A DNA stretch of 64,000 nt, taken from contig OZ017798.1 in NCBI GenBank assembly GCA_963969395.1, positions 9,602,173-9,666,172 on the forward strand, written 5' to 3'. The notes under the pieces were generated by a model that worked only from the letters and a program-made list of their open reading frames with translations, did not search any database and was not told where the DNA came from. The stretch's first letter is position 1, and each line of letters starts with the position of its first letter. A program made the position numbers and the translations under genes. This DNA is from Pseudoscleropodium purum (taxonomy: Eukaryota; Streptophyta; Bryopsida; Hypnales; Brachytheciaceae). Shown here piece after piece: positions 49,526-61,460 of the stretch.

Positions 49526-50058
49526 ACAGGCACCGAAAGCTAGCACGGCAGTCTTCAGATTAGATTGGACATAGGCCTACCACCTGCAAAGACTTGACGA
49601 TTTAACTTGGTTTCGACCAGGAGCAAAGCGAAGATCGGAAGTTCAAGAACTATCACTGGTACTGCTCAGCACTTTCCAATTCGAGGAAAACACCGAGTTC
49701 TGAAGGTTATGACATTCAAAATTCAATGAGCTCAAGAAGGACTTTCACCTGTAGAGGAAAAACACAGCATAGATTTATTACAATTGAGCTAATCCGGTCA
49801 AACCGATAAGCTCCCTGACAAAATACCCCTAATGGAGATAACTGCCTGGCGATTCAGTTGTGGCAAGGTACTTCTACTCCACATCTGTAGGAAACTTCTC
49901 TTTTTCTTTTCTTGTGTCCTACTCTGCAACTAGCTCATCAATTGATATTGCACAGAAGAAAAGAATAGTTTCTTCTAGGCAAAATCAGCTTAACTTGCTA
50001 TCTTGCAGATAAACCAAAATGTGCTTCACAAGCAAGGCAGCATACGAGACAAGTAACT

Positions 50059-50343
50059 CTACCGCCAAAGAAAAAATCCCGCTGCCGCAACTGCTCCCAC
50101 GGCCAACAAGACTGGCACTCCAAGTAAGCCGCCGCCCACAGCCACTGCTTGGATTGCAGCGTACAATGACCCAGCTGGTACACCTCCACCATTGGCCATG
50201 GCGATGCTGCTCATCCAAGCAGCGGCGTAAGAACCTGCTGCGGGTCCGGCCGTTGTAAAGCCGGCGGCCTTCAAGGCCACTAATAATGCACCAGCAGTTG
50301 ATGCCACCGCAGCAAGTACCGCTCGAACTACGAAAGGCGCCGT
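50059..50343 (-). pseudogene. ISG12-like copy 3: start codon lost, C-terminus truncated
   Basis: The frame matches copies 1 and 2, but the conserved start codon (atggcgcct) has become acggcgcct at 50341-50343. The next in-frame ATG (50307) removes 12 residues. The core AGFTTAGPAAGSYAAAWM and NGGGVPAGSLYAAIQ is preserved. A deletion of about 150 bp fuses the end of the gene to its downstream flank, so the FLWKAWF end becomes FLWR stop. A shortened 82-residue membrane protein is still possible. I call it a probable pseudogene because two independent lesions hit the same copy. Confidence 0.7.
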
Positions 50344-50483
50344 CGCTCGGACAAGATGGACAGCAAGATCGATGAACTAAAAATAGATGACTACAACACC
50401 GTCAAATCAGCTGGCGAATTCACAGCAAATCGATTGTATGTCACAACGCTCGCTATCACTACCAGGTGTGGAGCAATGGGGCT

Positions 50484-50491
50484 GTTATAAG
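50484..50491 (-). promoter_or_regulatory. Degraded TATA-like site of ISG12-3
   Basis: The site matching the TATA boxes of copies 1 and 2 reads cttataac on the minus strand, in the same conserved context (gagcaatggggctg on the plus strand). Confidence 0.35.
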
Positions 50492-50848
50492 TGTTTCCCT
50501 TGTTAGTAATTTGCCTACTCGCATGCAGTAGCTGCGCTATCACTAGGTGCAACTTGAAGCAACATAGTGATGACATTCTAATAAATCAGTTTATGAAGAA
50601 TGCACACAGTATTCGATCTGTGCCTCAGTTAGTCTCACATTTAACTTATTACCGATCAAACGTAGAGAATCATTGATGAAGCGTGGGTTTGCAGGATTTA
50701 CATATTCTATGTGCATGAAATGCCTGCACAAGCAACTTTAGACTTGATGACTTCGAATTCGTCAGTATCTGTAACTGCCTTCGACCAATCCGTGTATGGC
50801 ATGAGATCTGGCCATCCGTTACTGGTTGGGATTCGAGCCACCGTTACC

Positions 50849-51153
50849 TAATGCCGTCGTTTACCACCACTCTTGAATTTCGATATATGTGCGAACAATA
50901 AGTGTACTGTGCAATTTGCTGGATTGAATTTCTTTATCGTGATTTTATTCATCTAATGCCGTCGTTTATCACCAGTTTTGAATTTCGATGTGCGAACAAT
51001 GAGTGCACAATTTGCTGGATTGAATTTCTTTACAGTGATTTTATTCATCTAATGCCGTGGCGTTTACCACTAATCGTGGATTTCGATGTGCGGACAATGA
51101 GTGTACTGACAATTTTGCTGGGATTGAATTTCTTTACGGTAATTTCATTCATG
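50849..51153. repeat. ISG12 upstream repeat, three units of about 96-105 bp
   Basis: Units begin taatgccgtsg at 50849, 50954 and 51050 and end before taatgtctacgg at 51154. Unit 1 has one copy and unit 2 has two. Confidence 0.85.
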
Positions 51154-52649
51154 TAATGTCTACGGACTTTGAGGAAGCTGAGGCATCATAGGACAGTACT
51201 AGCTAGACCTCCACGAGACTATACTTCTAGTAAGTACAGATCACATCAGACCTAGTGAATCTCTACCTATTCTCTTGCATGTAGAAAGACATCAGCCTTG
51301 GTAGTATATTATGTAGCTCGATGTGAAGGAGATACAATTGAGTTGAATATCTCTAAATTGATATCTCTCTTCTATGGGTAGGTGGCAAGTTATATTTTTT
51401 TTCACATCTTTTCTGTCTTCCATTCTTCTTCAAATTTTATATGGTTAATTGCAAGGAAACTCAAGTTGGGAAAGTGACTGAAAGATAATTTGAAAAGACC
51501 CTTCTATGAATCAGTTCGAGATACTGAGATTGCGATCTTTAATTTTGAAGTACTTGCATTCCGTCTTTGCGATCTTCCAATTGACGGAGAAGCTAAGGCA
51601 ATGCTGCGAATTATTATTGCAATGGACATGAGAAAAGCAAAATGCAATCAGAAGGCGAGATGCGAAGTCATCCACGGCGGTGATTTTGTGAATTTCTGCA
51701 TTCGAAATAATGGGAATTTCAAATTTTACAGATTGAAGGAATCTGTGAGAATCAACTGTCAAAGGAACGATCGTTGCTCATCGATCTCTTCCTCCTCTTC
51801 TCCTCAGATGTTTATCAAAAACACTTCCCAGACAAACGATCGATCATCGATCATCGCTGTACTAGCTCCAGAATTAAAATGATGATATTCGTCGTCGCTT
51901 GCAATTGAATCTTCCAGTTCCTCCGATTCATCGTCTCCACCGGTCGTTGAATTTTCAGAAGCGGCAAGGGCAGAGCTTACCTCTGCCATCTCTTGTCACA
52001 ATCTCCGCCATCTCTTGAAAGCTTCGTAAAGAAGTGACCATCGGGAAATTCGTATCATGGTCAGATGGAGAAATCTATTTTCAAAAATGCTAAATTTGGA
52101 CTAAAATCCAGGTCTTGTTTTTTTCATTTCTTATGGGGTGCCAAAGTGGCAATATAAAATTGTATAGTGGTGTTCCAAATTTTAACATTCATTCACTTAT
52201 TGGATAGAAAATATCACATTAGTACATATCACATGTCCATAATTTTATTTTCATCCACAATCTAGAGATTTTATTCAAGATTTTTTTTTGGTAATTTGAA
52301 GTTTTATAGTGAAGAATTTCATGTTTTTTTTGCCATTTTATAGCCAAATTATTTTTTTTGGTGCAATTTGGCACATGAAAGCCAAAAAAAAAAGCCTTGC
52401 TAGAATTGTATGTTTTTTTTACTAAAATTTTCAACTATTTGATCATTTTTTCATTCATTTTGAGTGAGATTCATCCAATTCATTGCGGACTTCTTTATAC
52501 AAAAATCAGCCAAACTCTTTGTTGAAAAGACAAAAGTTTTTTCAAAATTCTACATAGATTGAAGTGTACAATGTTGGTAAGAGAAGAGAAGCAACTTCCT
52601 AGCTTTTAGAAAATTGATACCAAACATTGGACTTGAATTTTTAGTAAGC

Positions 52650-52934
52650 CATGGTTGTCATAGTGGACGGACATCTGGTTTGCCCGTTTGTTAGAGGTCC
52701 CGCCCGTCCGATACAGTCAACACATAGTTGACTTTCTCTTTCTGATAACGAAAAAATAGGCCACGTGGATGCCATGTGGATTAAGGAACATGCTGGGCGC
52801 GGACGAGGTGATGTGTCATTCCGCAAAATTGCACAAGTTACAAAATTAAAGCCGTCTGGACTATCCGTCCAGTCCGGTTTTCATGTCCGTCCGTCCCGTC
52901 TGATGACCCTAACTCGCCCGTTATGACAACCATG
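52650..52934. mobile_element. hAT-like MITE, family 1, copy 2 (285 bp)
   Basis: The termini catggttgtcata and tatgacaaccatg, and the internal blocks ataggccacgtggatgcc and aaggaacatgctgggc, match the element at 44021. The 8-bp target duplication tagtaagc (52642-52649 and 52935-52942) is exact and differs from that of copy 1. Confidence 0.93.
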
Positions 52935-54289
52935 TAGTAAGCTCTTTGTTTGATAGCAAGACAAAGGTACTCCTAAAATGTAGTCTCTTCTTACTCATAG
53001 AAGTCTAAACATCATAGAAGTCGGTAAAAGCAATTTCAACTTTGGAAAATTATTTTCGATTTTGACTTTAACTTTACATTTACATTCCATTTGCTCGTAT
53101 ATGTTTAGTCAAGACTAATTAATATTGGAAGTTAGAAGTTGGCATTAGCAATTCCTATCTTCAAAAATAATTTTGTGATTCCAAGTTTAACTTTATAATT
53201 ATTTTCATTTACTTTACATTTGCTTATATATGTTTAGTCAAGATTAATTAACAATGGGAGGACACTGTAGGCAAAAAGTGTTGTTTGGATGGTCAAATGT
53301 TCTTTCATATTGAACAATGCATCGTTTTTATCCAATTTTGTGTGTGCAACTTCATTATTACTATATCCATATTTTTAGCTAAATTCAAGTCATATTAGAT
53401 GTTGTTTTTATTTCATGTAAGGTAGGTTTTAAAAAAATAGTATTCCTTGTCAATGAAAATCACTACTTGAATCATTTTCTCCTTAAAACTTGACTTTTAA
53501 ATTTAAAGCAATTTCTACTATTTTTAAACTTGATTTTGACATTCATAATGATTTCTATTGCTTTTGAGTAAAATTAAAGAAATGAAGCATGGAAACTACA
53601 CAATAAGCAATGGATTGAAATCTTAAAAACCCCTTGCAATTTACAACCTTGACTAATCCATAATCAACACTGCAACCATTTTTTGGTAGATGAATGATAG
53701 AGAATCTTGTTGTGTAGGGCAAAACTGCAACTGTTCATCTTTGAAATTTTGTGGGAAAAGGATTGACGGTCTTTTATAGTAGCTTGACTACCAACAAGTG
53801 CTTTTTCATTTTTTTCATCCAAAAATGCACACGGTATCAAAACAAATGATTTCTATACAGATCCCCCACATCGTTCAAGGATTAAACATATACTTCTTAA
53901 TATAATTGGCCTAATCAATACCTTAAGTTAGGGTTGTTTGTTTGTTTTGTTACATTGAGATCTCTTGGACTGTATGTCTTGTGGTTAACTTCCTTGTACC
54001 GTTGGGAAGCTCTTAACAAAGAAGGGTTTATGGGCTTTGTTTCGTAGCATTTAAACTTACAGTGCGAAAGTTATTGAACTTCAAAGTTTCTATGAATTAA
54101 AAAATTACTTTAACTTTCATTCTGACTGTGCCAACGGCATGGAACACACTAGTACCTCTTATGGATGCCTCGGAATGAAAACAGTCTTTCTCAAAGAGGT
54201 TCACTTCTTCAGTCTACTCTCATATATTCAATGCGGTTTTCTTAACTTTCTTAAGAAGAAAATAAAATTCAGATTTCAGAGCCTAGAAA

Positions 54290-55445
54290 TAAAATTAAAA
54301 ACTCTCTGTAGCACATCATATGAGGGGCTATCCATCTATGCAAGGCGAATTCTTCCTGAAAAACTCACGATATTTATGGTGAAAGGTGAGCAAGTGAATA
54401 AAATTCGGGGACATTTTTGAAATTTGTCTGTAAACACTAGTAGAAAATCTAAAGTTTTTTAGTAGTGAAAGAAATGAATTGAATCACTAGAAACTAAGGT
54501 ACCGCATTGGAAAGACTAAGATGGAGATCAAATGTCCCTATCTTCTCTCATTGTTTCTCCCACAATGCAAAATACCTGGCTATCTAGGAAAAAAAATGAA
54601 ATGCAACCAAATGGTTTTGTAACTTTACAAATTTTCAAAGTTGAAAACATAAGGTAGCCTAACATATTTGACACTAGACTCACTTGAAGCATGAAATATT
54701 CCAACTTTTTATGGTTGATTTTAAAAACTCTTCACCTTTCATTTGTTGCATCTAAAAGATTGTGGTGGTTTTGAATCTTGAAAGTGTTCATTGTAGACCA
54801 TTTCATAGGTGTCAGAAAATGAAAATAACATGTCTCTTTTAGATGTTGCGACCTTAGTCCACCAAGTTTTGGAGCAAGGTGTCAAAGTCATGCCCTAAAT
54901 TTTGAAACTTGACTACTAATTTTATACTTTAAATCAGGTTGTTAACATTGTTTGTTTTGTTCCAATGAGATCTCCAAAACTAGGTGTACTTGAGTTGCAT
55001 TCATGGTACTGTTAGAAAGCTCTCTACAAGGGGTGTAGTTTATGTTTCACAGCGTTCCAACTCACAGTAGAAAAAATATTGAATTTCTAAAACTTTGTGA
55101 ATAAAAAAATTAGATTTCTTTTTCGCTTTTCTTTTATTATCCTACAGCAATGGCACACAGTGCAGACGAGTACAGTAGTAAAAGAGACTACGGCCCCTCT
55201 TGATTCCTTGTTCCCACTTCGGAAAGCTTCAGACTGTCTGATAGGAAACAGACTTCGGAGGACTTCGTGCTGACAGTCTGTCATGTCGCAAAAAATTAAA
55301 CAAAGAATTGGCTAAAAAATGATAACATAATGTGAAGTGTTTTTGTGTTGGAAAACTTTGAATTCAAAGAAAATCTTGGATGAAATTACTTGATTGTGGA
55401 TGAAAATAGAATTCAAGACACTAGCATGTCATATGTAGTGTACAA
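54290..55445. repeat. Direct segmental repeat S, copy 1
   Basis: This matches 62000-63126 in the same orientation. Shared anchors are aaggtaccgcattg, tggttgattttaaaaactct and aaatcttggatgaaattact. Its inner part (54950-55115) also resembles 53930-54120. No genes are seen. The two large copies bracket the LRR remnants. Confidence 0.75.
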
Positions 55446-56249
55446 ATGTGATCTTTTCTATCCAATATGTAGATGATTGTTGAAATTTGGAGCATTGCTA
55501 CAAAATTTTATATTGCCACTTTAGCACTTCATAAAAAATGAAAAAATAGCCTTGCAAAGAACAAAAAAGATGAAAAATCCAAGTGATTCATAGAATTCAA
55601 AGTATGTAACTCTTAGAAATTTATACAACAATAATAGCACATAGTATTGTCAACACCAATGTGCATACATTAGGAAATGGTCTTGTTTGGAACCCTAATA
55701 ATCACAACCATTTGTGATCCAAGGTTGGAGTAATAGCCTAGACTTTAGAACAAATGCATCCTATACCATGTTAGATACATATACTTGCCCTCAATTCCAA
55801 AAATAGAAGAGAACTTTTTCATAAGCTTTCTCACGATTTTGCTAAATAAAAAACACTTCAAGCAATTGATGATTTTAATTCAAGTACTTCATTGGAAAAA
55901 ATTCATATATTCCTCCAAAGGAAATTCATGTGCATACCTTGTGTCAACAATTTAGAAAAGAAAATTTAAGAAAGACACAGATTCTATTTACAAATCCTCT
56001 TGTTGTTTGATGGACTTAAATATCCCTACTCTCAAAAATGAACTTTTTCAATTCAACAAATGACCCTTCAAAAATGAATTGAAAAAGTACATACAATAAA
56101 TATCTCAAAAAAATACTATAACTTGAAGTCAAAATTTTGAACTTAAAAAAACAAAATTCTTGTAAAAATTCCAAATATTCAATCTAAAGTCAATTTGAGA
56201 AAAAGTTTCAATTTCAATTTCAAACATTAAAACAAAAGACCATCATTAG

Positions 56250-59144
56250 CAAACTAATATTTGACACCAATGTATGAGGCATCCAACACATTCAAGTGAA
56301 TGTGGCTCAAGTAGCTCTTTACTTTATTTAGCACCTTAAAGTCTACAAATTGATCAAATCTTCCTTGCCGGGGATCTTCATCACACCATCTCCAAATACA
56401 TCCAAATAAACCAATGCTTTCAAGTGCCCTAAGAATGGAAGCCATTTTCATGAAGAACAATACCTAAGGTCTAATCAAGTCAACAAATGCAATTCTCCTA
56501 CACCTTCAACATCTTCAATACTACTACCACTCATCTGCAAGTGCTTCAATCCCTTCAAGCAACCTAACTCAGGTACCTTTCTTAGACTCGTACAATTCTC
56601 AAGGATAAGTGTTGTCAAAGCATGAAGCCCGCTCAAGTCTCTAATACATAAAAATCCACAACCTGTAAATAACAGGCATTCCAGAGTTGATAGGATGGTC
56701 GGACGTCCAAGACGTCCGGACGCGGACGTTGTATCCGCAGTGTCCACTGACCTTCGCGTCTACCGGAACTGCCTCGTCCGCCTGTCTGCCCGTCTACCCT
56801 GTCAGCCCCGTCCCGCCCCGTCTACCCCGTCCCGCCCTATCTGCCCCGCCTGCCTTGTCCGCCCTGCCCGTCTGCCTTTTGATGGTGGGAGGGATGCTGC
56901 GTCCATGAGGACGGACGTCCGGGTTACGGACACTATTTTGGGGCGGACGTACTGATTTGTCAACCCTGAGGCATTCCAAGAACTTCAATTCCTTGAGGTT
57001 TTCAAGATCTACTATTTTTGACAAGCTCACATCCCAATCTATCTTCAATCTCTGCAATTTAGCACATTGGTTGAATCAAGGGATCCTTAACAAATTGGAT
57101 CTTTGTCTACTCACCTGAATTTCCCTTAAGGAAGAATGGTATTGTACTTTAGGGAAATCACCATAAGCATTGCACTTTCTTATCTCCAATGGTTCAAGAC
57201 TTGTTACAACTTCCCAATTTGTCACCAAGTTGAACTTTGGACAATCAATAATAGGAAGGATTTGCAAGTTGGGAAATTCTCTCAAATCCTAGTGCTCAAG
57301 TTCTTCACAATCTTTAAGCCTCAACACTCTAATATATTGAAGTGAAGTTTGCTCAATGGGAAAACTATTGCAATACGTCTTCAAGTGGGGAGTTTTGCAC
57401 AAAACCTTTGTAAAGATTCTTTCATTCACCCAAAACTTTAAACAAAGAACTTTGAACCTCCAAAGATCTATATGTGTACGATTGTTTCCTTCTTCAAAAT
57501 CCATGCCGTTCACAGATACAAAATTGAGTTCCCAAACCTTAAGAACCTGCACAAAGATATACTTTGTGACATAAATAGAATGATTGTTATCAAAACTAAG
57601 TTTCAAAACAAAAAAAAAAAGTGAATTGAAGACTAGAAAATAAACTCCATAATAATTCAAACATCAAGTGGAATACTATCCATTTCAATAGATGAAAATC
57701 AAGCATTCAAATCATCAACTAACAAAAAATACTAATCAAACAAAGATAAGGATCTCAATATTGGCAAGCAAAACCTACATAGTTCAAAATTTCCGTCGGC
57801 TCATGGTCTTGAAGAATTGCTAACCTTTGACATACTCCTTCCAAATCGAAAACTTCCTCCCTTAGTCCTAGCAAATTTCTATTCAAGAGGCTTAAGCACT
57901 CTTGAACCAAATTGAGTAGTGTAAATTGCAAGTTTTCATTCAAAGAACTCAACATGCTTGCCGGATTGACACTTCGAAGTGCAATCTCAAGTGTTCCACT
58001 CATACAATCTAATTTAACCTACAACACATGCACATGATCCAATTAGAACAAGCAAGCAAACATAAATTGGGAGAATGTTATCACCTCCTACACTATCATG
58101 CATATACAATGAAGTTCAAAAAGCATCTTCTTCTCACATATGTATTAATATAGCCACTCTCAAAATTACAGATAGAATCTTTGGAAAACTAAATCCAAAA
58201 AAAACATGTGCAAGATTTGAATACACAAAAAAAACTATACAATAAATCAATTATCCAATCAATAATCCAACAAGGAGCATGCCAAAATATGATTTTAGAG
58301 TCAACCCAAACTTACTTCATCCTCAAATGACCTTCCTTGAGAGATTGATGGTAGATTGGAACCCAATGCGTCATGTGAGCTGAATAGATGTAAGTCATTA
58401 TATACATTCGAGCTCAACTTCATACGCTTTTGAGATGGATTGGGTTTGTTGCAAATTTCATCCAAAGTTGTGTACCATTCTTCACTCAAGGTTGTTGCCA
58501 AGTTCAAGTCAAGTTGCTCTTCTTTTGTGATCACAAAGAAAGTCTTACGAGTCTTCATGCAATAGTTCTTATATGTCTTAAAAGCCTTCAACAAAGTGTC
58601 ATACCAAAGTTGACACTTGTTCACTGATGGTAAGCATCCAAGTTGCTTTCCAATTTCTTCAGAAATGAGGTTCCAATGTATAGCACCTTTGTTCCCCTTG
58701 CAAAAACGGCCTCCTTTGCACCTTACATGAAAGCAACACCCAAGTCTCCTCCTTTGTCATATTCTTGCCTCTCTTATTATTTTCCTTGAAAGCTTGAGAC
58801 AAATCTATACATGGTGCTTCTTCAAGCTCAAGATGTTGCGGCTTGTTTGAAGAACTTTCAGGGCTACTTTGATACTCAATATGTTAAAGCTCAAGAACAT
58901 CTAACGATTCAAAATCCAACTTGGATATCCCACATGATTGTTGATGTTGAACATTGATTGCATCTTCATGACTTGATGCATGTTTGGCCTCAAAAATTGG
59001 ACCATTGAAGTGGTCCGGGCCAATAGTTTCCACCTTAAGCCTCGCAAATTGTTGCTTGTATGATAAACTTTCATTTCTATCTTCATGCTCCATAGGTTCA
59101 ATTTGAGGACCATTCAATGGTTCATTATCTAACCTTGACATCAA
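56250..59144 (-). pseudogene. Trihelix-like plus LRR gene, broken by stops and a MITE
   Basis: Reading on the minus strand, 59144-58316 encodes an acidic leader and a trihelix/Myb-like stretch (KEETWVLLSCK, then AIHWNLISEEIGKQLG, KCQLWYDTLLKAFKTYKNY). A strong donor (gaa then gtaagt) ends it at 58316. The next exon is 57779-58018 (240 nt, phase 0). Then 57115-57546 and the exon from 57051 carry leucine-rich repeats (LTTLILENCTSLRKVPEL, CLKGLKHLQMSGSSIEDV). Lesions are a stop at 58884-58886, a frameshift near 58690, a stop at 57289-57291, a 287-bp MITE at 56682-56968, and stops from 56475 onward. No NB-ARC is visible. The LRRs look like those of plant immune receptors, but the joined trihelix part is unusual. 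The joining of the two parts rests on splice sites only. Confidence 0.65.
56682..56968. mobile_element. GC-rich hAT-like MITE, family 2, inside an LRR exon (287 bp)
   Basis: The ends are cagagttgata and tgtcaaccctg (inverted, two mismatches). The exact 8-bp target duplication aggcattc lies at 56674-56681 and 56969-56976. The interior is a run of C-rich repeats of the cccgtctgcc type, strikingly GC-rich against its surroundings. It splits the LRR codons for a FLECL segment. Confidence 0.9.
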
Positions 59145-60979
59145 AGTATCTTACACATTAAGTGTACTACCATGAGTTGATGGATGATTGATGTTAGAAC
59201 CTTGACCATTGAAAAAGGTTGGGCTAGTAATCTGCACTTTTTTGATGCATGCTTCAATATTACCTATAAAAACAGCCACTACTATATTTAAGACTATGTT
59301 AAATATATAAAAGAAGAGAAGGATAAGGACTAAGGTCCTAGAATCCACTAGGATTGAAATGTCAAAAATACCAAAAGTTTTGCACCTTAAAGGTCTTGCA
59401 TCCCAAAACTAGGTGTACTTCAAGTCAAACTCAATTATAGCTTTTACACCAATCAATTTGATACTTCCAACACATGTTTTGAACAAACCATATCTATAAC
59501 GAGAAATAATTTTTCACATCAATGCTTTTTTGAAACCAAAAACATTTTGCAATGACAAAATTTAGCTAGAGAGTAGAAATCTAACTTCAAGTCACAAGTA
59601 GAGGTGACTAAGGTGTAATGAATAAAAATAGTTATTTGAGGAGATTGGAGAAGGGTCTTTGTCTTTCTGTACTAAAGCACAAGCGAAGGCAGGATGCGTA
59701 AAGATAGGAAAAGTCGGACTCCGATTTCCCCAACTCTCAAATACTAGAAGCAAGGGCCTAGTACAGATAGAGCAAGAAAGCCACACGAAAACAACAACAT
59801 TGACAAAGAGGAGCTCCTTATGTCCTACGAATACCCGTATCCAACTCTCATTGTGGCATTTTCATGCCTTCCAAGTCTGGTATTGGAAGAGGATAGAAGT
59901 TTGGAAAAATGCCGTGAGGGGCTTGCAAAGGATGAAACTCTAAAACTTTGAAATACAAATGTAGAGACCTATTGAAAGTGTAGGCGAACAAATGGCATAT
60001 GGTGGAGATGACATGTCAATAGTGCTCTAGTTATTCTTAGGTTTAGGGAACATGTGGTGAACAAATGCCGGCTTTTTTGTTTCTTGTAATTGCATTTAGA
60101 TGGCTACAACTTTGAGGGCTTATGTCTCTTTCCTACAATGTTAGTTTTCAATAAAAATATAATGGACCACGTTTCTCTTGAAGTATAGTTATTGTGAGAA
60201 ACTTTTTATGTTACTACATGTTGTTTGGAATGTTTGGGAGCAATTCAAAATTCAAAATCTTTACGATTTTGGATCATAGCGAATTTTAGTGGCGTGTTTC
60301 TTCTTCATAGAGTATCTATTTTCAATATTTTTTTTGGAAAGGTTGCATTTACTAGCCTTGTTTGTGTGGGTAAAATTTCATATTAATCCAAGAAGTTATG
60401 AGTGACTAAGAAATATTTTAGTAGGAGGTTGAATCTTAAATGTGATTTTTTGCAGCTTTTCTTGCTATTTTTTGACATTTCAAAACCATTTTGCAAATAT
60501 AGTAAGTCAACTAAATGATATTTTCTTTCATCGCTATGTTTGTAAGTTGGTTTTGAAGTATTTTATGGTTGAAACTTTTTCATTTGAGTGGTTTAGAAAT
60601 TGAATTTCACCTCCAAATGTGTTGCTAGGAAAATTTCAACATCCTTATTCTACACTAGAACATTAGAATCTTGCAAATCTATGTAGCCAAATGACTCCAA
60701 ATTTGATTCATGTCATTTAAACATGCAAGCTAGAAGATTGTATGATCAAGATTCTATACCTTTGTGACATTTAAACCTATAACACTTCAAAAGCAATGAT
60801 GTTTGAAATCCCAAAATGCCTTAGAACTTTAGGGGTTAATCATGAACATTAGATATCCTCATTCTAGGTCATTAGGAAAAAGACCACCTAAAAAGTTTAT
60901 AATAAGACAATGATGAATTGGTGAATATCAAACCATTAACTTGCACCAATACATTGGACATTCAACACAAGTGAATGTA
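59145..60979. other. Intergenic, AT-rich, with one odd patch
   Basis: I see no gene. A patch at about 59650-59940 is less AT-rich than its surroundings and reads unlike the nuclear spacer (aagcgaaggcaggatgcg, ggactccgatttcccc). It could be an organelle-derived insertion, but I cannot match it to a known gene. Confidence 0.4.
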
Positions 60980-61460
60980 ATTCAAGTAGTTCTTCATTTC
61001 ATATCCCAACATAAGGTCTTCAAATTGATCAAGTCTTCTTTGTTTGGAATCTTCTTCACACTAATCCCATTTAGGTTCAAATAAATCAACACTTTCAAGT
61101 GTCCTATGAATGGAAGCCATTGTAGTGAAGCACAACCAAAAAGGTTTAATGAAGTCAACAAATGCAATTTTTCTACACCTACAACATCTTCAATACTACT
61201 AAAACTCATATTCACGTGGATCAATTCCTTCAAGCAACCTAATTCAGGTACCCTTCTAAGATTACTACACAATTGAAGGTGGCAAAGCTTGAAGTCCACT
61301 CAAGCCTCAAATATTGGACAAGGTCTAACCTCCAAGTGACAAGAATTCTAGGATCTTCAATTCCTTGAGATTCTCAAGATCTACACCAACAAGCTCTAAG
61401 AAGTTCATGTCATACCACATCTTCAATCTTTGCAATTTACCAAATTGGCTGAATTGAGAC
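60980..61460 (-). pseudogene. Second LRR fragment, paralogue of the 56-57 kb LRRs
   Basis: The frame 60994-61299 contains CSNLRRVPELGCLKELIHVN, SSIEDVVGVEKLHLLTSLN and FIGHLKVLIYLNLNGISVKK, closely parallel to the first LRR block. Just upstream on the same strand, LQRLKMWYDMNFLE and LENLKELKILEFLSL are readable but separated by stops. Unlike the first copy, LHLLTSLNLFGC is uninterrupted here. It is a fragment with no start, N-terminal domain or MITE. Confidence 0.65.

Larger units (their letters stand above)
48411..52110. repeat. ISG12 duplication unit 3, left end truncated
   Basis: Homology with units 1 and 2 starts sharply at gaacccagg, which equals position 35351 in unit 1. The first 340 bp or so of the unit are therefore missing. 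The rest follows the same gene order. This unit is the most diverged. Confidence 0.8.
52111..56249. other. AT-rich spacer before the LRR region, no gene seen
   Basis: The first 1.4 kb continues homology with 42.7-45.06 kb. A MITE lies at 52650-52934. From 53.9 kb onward there are copies of a repeat shared with 62.0-63.1 kb. Open frames here, including 54139-54420, show no recognisable domain. Confidence 0.5.

Noticed and set aside
51490..51882. A 130-codon plus-strand frame in ISG12 unit 3
   Set aside because: The matching regions of units 1 and 2 do not keep the frame, and neither strand gives a recognisable domain. It is probably chance in duplicated DNA.
56687..56955. Proline- and Arg-rich open frames of 73-87 codons
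   Set aside because: They lie inside the GC-rich MITE and arise from its C-rich repeats.
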